From positions 1 through 34,238 of the forward strand of contig BQJQ01000008.1 of NCBI GenBank assembly GCA_021604785.1: a DNA stretch of 34,238 nucleotides, given 5' to 3'. Position numbers and translations under genes: made by a program. Positions 29,428 through 34,238 of this stretch are shown piece after piece. This DNA is from Phycisphaeraceae bacterium (lineage in GTDB: Bacteria; Planctomycetota; Phycisphaerae; Phycisphaerales; UBA1924). Every line of letters starts with the position of its first letter. Within the stretch, counting starts at the first letter, position 1. A model generated the notes under the pieces. The model made no database searches and was not told where the DNA came from. It saw nothing but the letters and a program-made list of their open reading frames with translations.

Positions 29428-31208
29428 CACGCGCCCCCCTTCGTTTGCCGATATGCCGACCGGAGCACCCGCAGGGTTCTGGCCGAGTCCTGGGCCGAGG
29501 GGATGTGCGCGCCGAAGCGTGTCGCTTCCTCGGTCTCGATGAGCCCGACGAGGTCCGCGCGGGTCGGCGCGTCGAGGGCGAGCGAGCCGCAGTCGTCCGC
29601 CGTCACGGACTCGGGTGATCGTCCGACAAGGTCCGCGACGAGTCGGCGGGCGGCGCTGCCCGCGCCGGACCGCTTGAGTTCACGCCGGGCGTGCGCGAGC
29701 GCCCCGCGCCGGCGGGCCGCCTCGGGGTCGCGGGCCCGGGTCGCGGCGAGCCCGACGAACGCGAGGGCATACGCCGCGGGCGGCGCCACGAGCACCACGA
29801 TCCAGACCGGGCTGGTCACGCGTTCGATCGGGTCGAACCCGTCGGGCGTGAGCACACCCGGGCCGCGCTCGTGCGCCCAGAACGTGTCGTCCACGCTGTC
29901 GAGCCCCGAGCGGGCGATGGATGCCGGGGCCGATCCCATCAGCGCGTCGGCCGCGGTGATCTCGCGCACCGCGCGCACAAACAGCGGGATCGGTTCGGAC
30001 TCCGCAACGCGATACACGCCCTCGCCGACATCGAAGTACGCGACCGGGATCGCGGGGATTTCGGTCACATCTGCCGAGAGCGGGCGGATGGTGGTCTGGA
30101 AGATCCGGCGCCCCGGGATCTGCGTCGTCACGGGGTCCCACCCGTCGGCGGCGAGTTGGAACCCGTCGGTGAACGCCTCGATCGCGCCCAGGTCCGGGCC
30201 CGAGCCGACGCCGACCATGGGCTCGTCGCCCTCGAGGCGCAGCGTGAGCGTGATCGGGTCGCCCACGTTCGCGGCGGTCGCAGACGCCTGGGTGGTGACG
30301 CCGTACCGCCCGATCAGGCCGGCGTACCCCGCGGGCCGCCCCTCGATCGGCGGTGGGCGCACCGTCACCGTGATCGGGTCGGACACCGAGATGACCCGCA
30401 CCCGCCCGCGCCCGCGGACCACCCGGTCGAACACCACCCCCACCGGCCCAAGCTCGTACGTGCCCGGTTCGCTCGGCGAGACCAGCAGGTCGAACGAGAG
30501 CGTGCGGACTTCGCGCCCGTCGCGCTGCTCGCGGCCGAAGTCCATCACCAGCTCCTGCCCGAGCACCGCGCCCATGCGACGCTCGCGCGCGCCCGTCCAG
30601 TCCGGCGGCGTCCGGTTTGGCAAGACCTGCACCGAATCGGGCAGCGTCGTCACATCGAACGAGGGCGACTCGACGTCGCCCCCGATGTACCACGTCACCC
30701 GGATCGGCACCGCCTCGCCCGCCCACAGGTCCGTGCGCGCAAGCTCGGCGGTGATCGGGTACTCCGCGCTCGCGTCCTGCGGCTGCACGGCGCCGAGCGT
30801 CACGCGGTTGGTCGTGTACGTCTGCCCGTCCACGACGACTTCGACCGGGCCGATCGTGAACTCGCCCGCCTCCTGCGGCGAGACGTGATACTCAAACACA
30901 TACGCGAGGGTGGACCGCACGGTCCGGCGGCCGTTGACGATCGTCGTGAACGATGACGACCGCTCGCGCCCGCCGCGGTACTCGCCGGCGACGCCCGGGG
31001 GCAGCGTCAGATCGGGCACCTCGGGCGTGTTCGAGCCCGAGACGGTGATCTGAAACCGGACGCGGTCGCCCACGTAGACGCGCCGGCGTTCGATTTCGGC
31101 CGAGACGCCGATCTCGGGCGTGTCCGTCGGCTGCGCGTGCGCGCCCGGGACGCCCCACCACCACCCGGCGGTGAGCGCCATTATCGCGATGATCCAGGTC
31201 CGTTTCAC
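29427..31208 (-). CDS. batD: BatD-like envelope protein
   Basis: The 593-residue protein starts at GTG overlapping the batC stop (GTGA). The signal peptide covers about 1-25 (WWWGVPGAHA). A large extracytoplasmic part holds repeated beta-sandwich modules typical of BatD: VGDRVRFQITVSGSNTPEVP, the second module WAGEAVPIRVTWYIGG, and the third VGDPITLTLRLEGD. A single transmembrane helix lies near 464-488 (SPVWIVVLVAPPAAYALAF), followed by a cytoplasmic helical tail of about 100 residues. Bat operons usually pair this protein with the vWA proteins BatA and BatB. No enzyme motif is seen. Confidence 0.88.
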   Translation of the reverse strand: MKRTWIIAIMALTAGWWWGVPGAHAQPTDTPEIGVSAEIERRRVYVGDRVRFQITVSGSNTPEVPDLTLPPGVAGEYRGGRERSSSFTTIVNGRRTVRSTLAYVFEYHVSPQEAGEFTIGPVEVVVDGQTYTTNRVTLGAVQPQDASAEYPITAELARTDLWAGEAVPIRVTWYIGGDVESPSFDVTTLPDSVQVLPNRTPPDWTGARERRMGAVLGQELVMDFGREQRDGREVRTLSFDLLVSPSEPGTYELGPVGVVFDRVVRGRGRVRVISVSDPITVTVRPPPIEGRPAGYAGLIGRYGVTTQASATAANVGDPITLTLRLEGDEPMVGVGSGPDLGAIEAFTDGFQLAADGWDPVTTQIPGRRIFQTTIRPLSADVTEIPAIPVAYFDVGEGVYRVAESEPIPLFVRAVREITAADALMGSAPASIARSGLDSVDDTFWAHERGPGVLTPDGFDPIERVTSPVWIVVLVAPPAAYALAFVGLAATRARDPEAARRRGALAHARRELKRSGAGSAARRLVADLVGRSPESVTADDCGSLALDAPTRADLVGLIETEEATRFGAHIPSAQDSARTLRVLRSAYRQTKGGA

Positions 31209-32383
31209 CAGTCACGCTCCACGTACACAGGCTGTGCGATGCGCGAGCGCCGCTGCTCGCGTGCGTCGCGCTGCCGCTCTTCCCGGTCGATCAACTGCTC
31301 GGCGATCTCGTCGCCCGGGTCCTGCTCGGGCGGCTCTTGCGACTCATCACCCTCGCCCTCGGGCTGCTGGCTCGGGTCGCCCGATTCACCGGATTGGTCC
31401 TCGGGCTGCTGGACGGATTCGGCCGCCTCGCGCGCCGACGCCGCGGCTTCCTCGAGACGCTCGGCGGCTTCGGCCTGGCGCTCGGCGGCGTCGGGTGTGC
31501 GCCCTTCTTCGAGCGCCTCTTCGGCTTCCTGCTGGGCTGCGCGGGCCGCCTCGGCCTGCTGAGCCGCGTCCTCGAGCTTCTCGGCGAGCGCATCCTGACC
31601 GTTTTCGCGCGCCTGGGCGGCCTGCTGACGCAGACCCTCGATCGCCTCCTGGGTGCGCTCGGACAGGTCCTGCTGAGCGTCCTCCGCTTCCTGCGGGCTC
31701 TGCGGCTCTTCGCCCTCGTTCAGCTCGGACTGCTCGTGCTGCTCCTGGGCGAGTTGGTTCAGCTGGTCCGTGTTCTGCGGCGTCTGCTTTTGCTGCTGCT
31801 CGAGCATCTCCTGCATCTTGCGCAGATCGTGGATCTCGCGGCGGATGCGCTCGGTGTTCTGCGCGGCGTCGGTGTCACCCGGGGCGACGTCCAGGCACGA
31901 TCGGAAGGCCCGTTCGGCCGCCGTCAACGCTTCAATCCGGTCATCAATGGTCGTCCCGCCCTCGGTGACGCCCATCATGCCGGGCATGGAGACCTCGGGC
32001 GCCTGGGCGAGCAAAGCGTGGGCGAGGTTGAACCGCGCATCGGCGCGCACGGTGGCGTCGGTCGCACCCCGGTCGGCGGCGCGGAAGCGCTCGGCGGCTG
32101 ACACCGAGTCGCCAGCGCTGAGCATGGCGCGCCCGGCGTTGAGGCTCGCGATGGCGCCGAGGGCCGGGTCGGACGCTCGCTCGGCGGCGTCGGTCAGGAT
32201 GTCCGCGGCCAGTTCGGGCTCGCCCGCGTTGTACGCATCGGTCCCTCGCTCGATTGCGGCGCGGATCATCGGGGCGGGCAGTCGCTCTTGCTCCGTGGGT
32301 TTCTTGAGCGGCGCGGGGTCCGCGGCGTGCGCGGGTGCGTCGATCGCTGCGAGCATGGCCAGGGTGAGCCAGATGCGAATCAT
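31205..32383 (-). CDS. batC: BatC-like TPR protein with long Gln/Glu-rich tail
   Basis: I choose ATG 32383 (392 residues) because GGAGG lies 8 nt upstream and it overlaps the batB stop (ATGA). A GTG at 32392 has no room for a ribosome binding site. The signal peptide is MIRIWLTLAMLAAIDAPAHA. A TPR-like helical region spans about 35-180 (AYNAGEPELAADILTDAAERAS, FNLAHALLAQ, AERAFRSCLDVAPGDTDA). After that comes a low-complexity coiled-coil/disordered part rich in Gln, Glu and Ala (about 190-385), such as EQQQKQTPQNTDQLNQLAQE. The end is Arg-rich. It is translationally coupled on both sides. Confidence 0.85.
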   Translation of the reverse strand: MIRIWLTLAMLAAIDAPAHAADPAPLKKPTEQERLPAPMIRAAIERGTDAYNAGEPELAADILTDAAERASDPALGAIASLNAGRAMLSAGDSVSAAERFRAADRGATDATVRADARFNLAHALLAQAPEVSMPGMMGVTEGGTTIDDRIEALTAAERAFRSCLDVAPGDTDAAQNTERIRREIHDLRKMQEMLEQQQKQTPQNTDQLNQLAQEQHEQSELNEGEEPQSPQEAEDAQQDLSERTQEAIEGLRQQAAQARENGQDALAEKLEDAAQQAEAARAAQQEAEEALEEGRTPDAAERQAEAAERLEEAAASAREAAESVQQPEDQSGESGDPSQQPEGEGDESQEPPEQDPGDEIAEQLIDREERQRDAREQRRSRIAQPVYVERDW

Positions 32384-33417
32384 CGCCCCCACCTCCGATC
32401 ACTCACGAGCGCCTCGACGACGAGCAGGGCGAGCGCGCCGAGCAGGGGGATCCAGAACCGCTCGGTGTAACGCACGGTATCGACCGAGCCGAGCGCGCGG
32501 GTGGGTTCGTTGGCAGTTAGATCGCGGTAGACCTCGTCGAGGCGGATGGTGCCGGTGCCGACGTTGAGCATGACGCCGCCGGCTGACGCCCCAGCGATCT
32601 CGGCGAGCCCCGACGCGTCCATCGACGACCTGACCGGGCGCCCATCGTGCGTGATCGGTTGGCCCGTCTCGGGGTCTGGCACGAACGAGCCGGCGCCGCT
32701 GTCGCCCACGCCGATCGCGATGACGCGGACACCCACGCGCCCCGCGGCGGACGCGGCTTCGATGGGGAAGCTGTCCTGGTCCTCGCCGTCGGTGATCAGG
32801 ATGATGTCGCGCGTGATGCGCGCGGCGTCGGTGTCGTCGGGGTCGATCTCGAAGACGTCCGAGATGGTTTTGCGGATCGCGTCGCCGATGAACGTGCCGC
32901 CGATGGGGGCCGAGCGGGGTGTCAGTTCATCGAGGGCGAGGTCGAAGAACGTGCGGTCGTGCGTGAGCGGGCAGGCGACGACCGAAGCGCCGGCGAACGC
33001 GACGAGCCCGACGCGGTCGCCCGGGCGGTCCTCGACGAGGTCGGAGATCCAGAGCTTGGAACGCTCGAGCCGGTTGGGGGCGAGGTCGCGGGCGAGCATG
33101 CTCCGCGAGACGTCCACGACGAAGACGATGTCCCGCCCGTGCTGCTCGACCTCGACGGGCACGGGGTCGGTCAGCGGGCGCGCGATCGCGATGGCCAGCA
33201 GCCCGACCGCGAACGAAACCAGCCCGCCGCGTATCCAGCGTTTGCGGACGCTGAACGAGCCGGCGATTGCGTCGAGCATGCCGCGATCGGCGAAGCGCTC
33301 CAGCGCGCGCCGGCTGGCGCGGATCGACCACGCGAAGACGAGGAGCAGCACGGGCGCCGCCCAGACGGCGTGGACCCACTCGGGGTCGCCCAGCGCGAAG
33401 GGGAGGCCGCCGGTCAT
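32380..33417 (-). CDS. batB: BatB-like von Willebrand factor A domain membrane protein
   Basis: The protein is 345 residues from ATG 33417, overlapping the batA stop (ATGA). Two N-terminal hydrophobic helices (about 15-33 and 62-80) flank a basic loop. A periplasmic or cytoplasmic vWA domain follows, with an intact MIDAS: DVSRSM (Asp102, Ser104, Ser106), a Thr in APIGGTFIGDA and LITDGEDQD. A C-terminal transmembrane helix lies near 320-338 (FWIPLLGALALLVVEALV). This is the usual BatA/BatB topology. The metal-binding site is complete, so protein-protein binding through vWA is expected. Confidence 0.9.
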   Translation of the reverse strand: MTGGLPFALGDPEWVHAVWAAPVLLLVFAWSIRASRRALERFADRGMLDAIAGSFSVRKRWIRGGLVSFAVGLLAIAIARPLTDPVPVEVEQHGRDIVFVVDVSRSMLARDLAPNRLERSKLWISDLVEDRPGDRVGLVAFAGASVVACPLTHDRTFFDLALDELTPRSAPIGGTFIGDAIRKTISDVFEIDPDDTDAARITRDIILITDGEDQDSFPIEAASAAGRVGVRVIAIGVGDSGAGSFVPDPETGQPITHDGRPVRSSMDASGLAEIAGASAGGVMLNVGTGTIRLDEVYRDLTANEPTRALGSVDTVRYTERFWIPLLGALALLVVEALVSDRRWGR

Positions 33418-34238
33418 GGGATCCTCCGGAAGAGGGTGGCGCCGAGCAGCGCCTCGAGCCCTACGAGGGCGAAGGCTCCGATCGCGAGCGGGGCGAACCG
33501 CTCTTCGTACTCGGTGTGCTCGTCGATGGTGATCTCGGTCTTTTCGAGGTCTCCGATGGCGCTGTAGACGTCGCGGAGGTCGGCAAGGTCCTCGACGGGG
33601 AAGAAGCGGCCGCCGGTCATCTCGGCGACGGTGGTGAGTTCGCGTTCGTTGATCTCCTGACCGATGTTGCGGGACTGTCCGAAGACGGTGACGGTGGCGC
33701 CGCCGCGGATACCGATGATGTACACGCGGATGCCCCACTCGCGTGCGAGCTCGCCGCCCTCGCGGGGCATGAGCTCGCCCTGGGTGTTTTCGCCGTCGGT
33801 GAGCAGGACAATGACTTTGCTGGTGAGCTCGAAGGGCTCGGGCGCGTCGGCGGCTTTGGCGGACTCGGCCAGCGCGGACTCGGCGTCGCGGAGGCGCGCG
33901 CAGGCGAGCGCAAGGGCGTCGCCGATCGCGGTGCCGCCTTCGTCCTGGAAGACGGGGATCTCGACGCGTGAGAGGATATCGAGCAGGGCGGAGTGCTCGC
34001 GGACGAGGGGGCAGAGGGTGTCGGCGTAGGTGCCGAAGGCGATGAGCCCGACGAGGTCGCCGGGGCGGCCGACGAGGTCGTCGCCGTTGCCCGCGACGAA
34101 CTCGGCGAGGACGCGTTTGGCGGCTTCGAGGCGGGTGACCTGATTGCCGTCGAGCGCGCCGGGGTCATCCATGCTCCGCGAACGGTCGAGGACGAGCTGG
34201 ATCGCGATGCCCTCGGCGGAGGTCTCGGTGCTCGCGTT
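33414..34238 (-). CDS. batA: BatA-like vWA domain protein (5' end outside window)
   Basis: The frame is open to the right edge, giving the C-terminal 274 residues. The MIDAS motif DRSRSM lies at residues 18-23 of the visible part, with GTAIGDALALA and LLTDGENTQ completing the site. A C-terminal transmembrane helix (FAPLAIGAFALVGLEALLGATLF) precedes a basic end. It is the first visible gene of batA-batB-batC-batD-batE, and every junction overlaps by 1-4 bp. The N-terminal helices, and probably MoxR and DUF58 genes, lie beyond the window (known bat operon layout, not seen here). Confidence 0.9.
   Translation of the reverse strand, partial: NASTETSAEGIAIQLVLDRSRSMDDPGALDGNQVTRLEAAKRVLAEFVAGNGDDLVGRPGDLVGLIAFGTYADTLCPLVREHSALLDILSRVEIPVFQDEGGTAIGDALALACARLRDAESALAESAKAADAPEPFELTSKVIVLLTDGENTQGELMPREGGELAREWGIRVYIIGIRGGATVTVFGQSRNIGQEINERELTTVAEMTGGRFFPVEDLADLRDVYSAIGDLEKTEITIDEHTEYEERFAPLAIGAFALVGLEALLGATLFRRIP

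Noticed and set aside
28162-30888. Plus-strand open frame of 908 codons opposite tRNA-downstream sequence, batE and batD.
   Set aside because: It runs across independent genes with clear Bat features and switches composition along its length; it is a shadow frame.
1-34238. CRISPR arrays, insertion sequences, prophage genes, integrases, or restriction/defence modules.
   Set aside because: No regularly spaced direct repeats, transposase or integrase motifs, or terminal inverted repeats flanking a gene were seen. Apart from the short palindromic repeats noted, the window reads as native chromosomal sequence.

Overview
The window is visibly G+C-rich and densely packed with bacterial genes. The evidence points to a planctomycete of the Phycisphaerae type. 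There is a PEP-CTERM-like sorting tail, a large extracellular G8/PKD protein ending in dockerin-like calcium repeats and a terminal Gly-Cys, a Bat aerotolerance operon, and AtpF with a signal-like N-terminus. This placement is inferred from gene content; no rRNA or phylogenetic marker was compared.

Layout, left to right. (1) 1-3516 (+): end of atpE, then atpF, atpH, pgk and a very short protein kinase. The usual atpA does not follow atpH. (2) 3637-5232: a PEP-CTERM-like secreted protein (+) converging on a zinc alcohol dehydrogenase (-). (3) 5265-10637: endonuclease-type mutL and HIT transcribed divergently, a REP-like hairpin cluster, birA-nadC (-), fabI (+), and a small charged protein. (4) 10665-15730 (-): a DUF1844 gene, then sdhC-sdhA-methyltransferase-sdhB, with the methyltransferase between the two soluble succinate dehydrogenase subunits. 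(5) 15824-21273: a parvulin-like lipoprotein and YraN nuclease (+), an orphan sensor histidine kinase (-), miaB with a palindromic repeat inside its reading frame, and a tiny His-rich lipoprotein. (6) 21426-27887: a Tat-exported glycosylasparaginase, a 1032-residue G8 surface protein, an unrecognised secreted protein, and an SMR transporter. (7) 28047-34238 (-): tRNA-Gly(CCC) with its terminator, a small Trp-rich protein, and batE-batD-batC-batB-batA in translationally coupled order, with batA running off the edge.

Functionally the window is mostly housekeeping: ATP synthase and glycolysis, succinate oxidation, NAD, biotin and fatty acid metabolism, mismatch repair, and tRNA modification. It also holds a likely surface glycoprotein or glycan-handling group at 21.4-27.5 kb and a Bat envelope/stress complex.

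The most striking non-gene signal is promoter architecture. At least seven genes have a TAnnnT-type -10 hexamer ending only 5-7 nt before the start codon and no Shine-Dalgarno sequence, as expected for leaderless mRNAs. Other genes in the same window have strong Shine-Dalgarno sequences, so two initiation modes seem to coexist. I see no CRISPR array, insertion sequence, prophage or obvious defence system.
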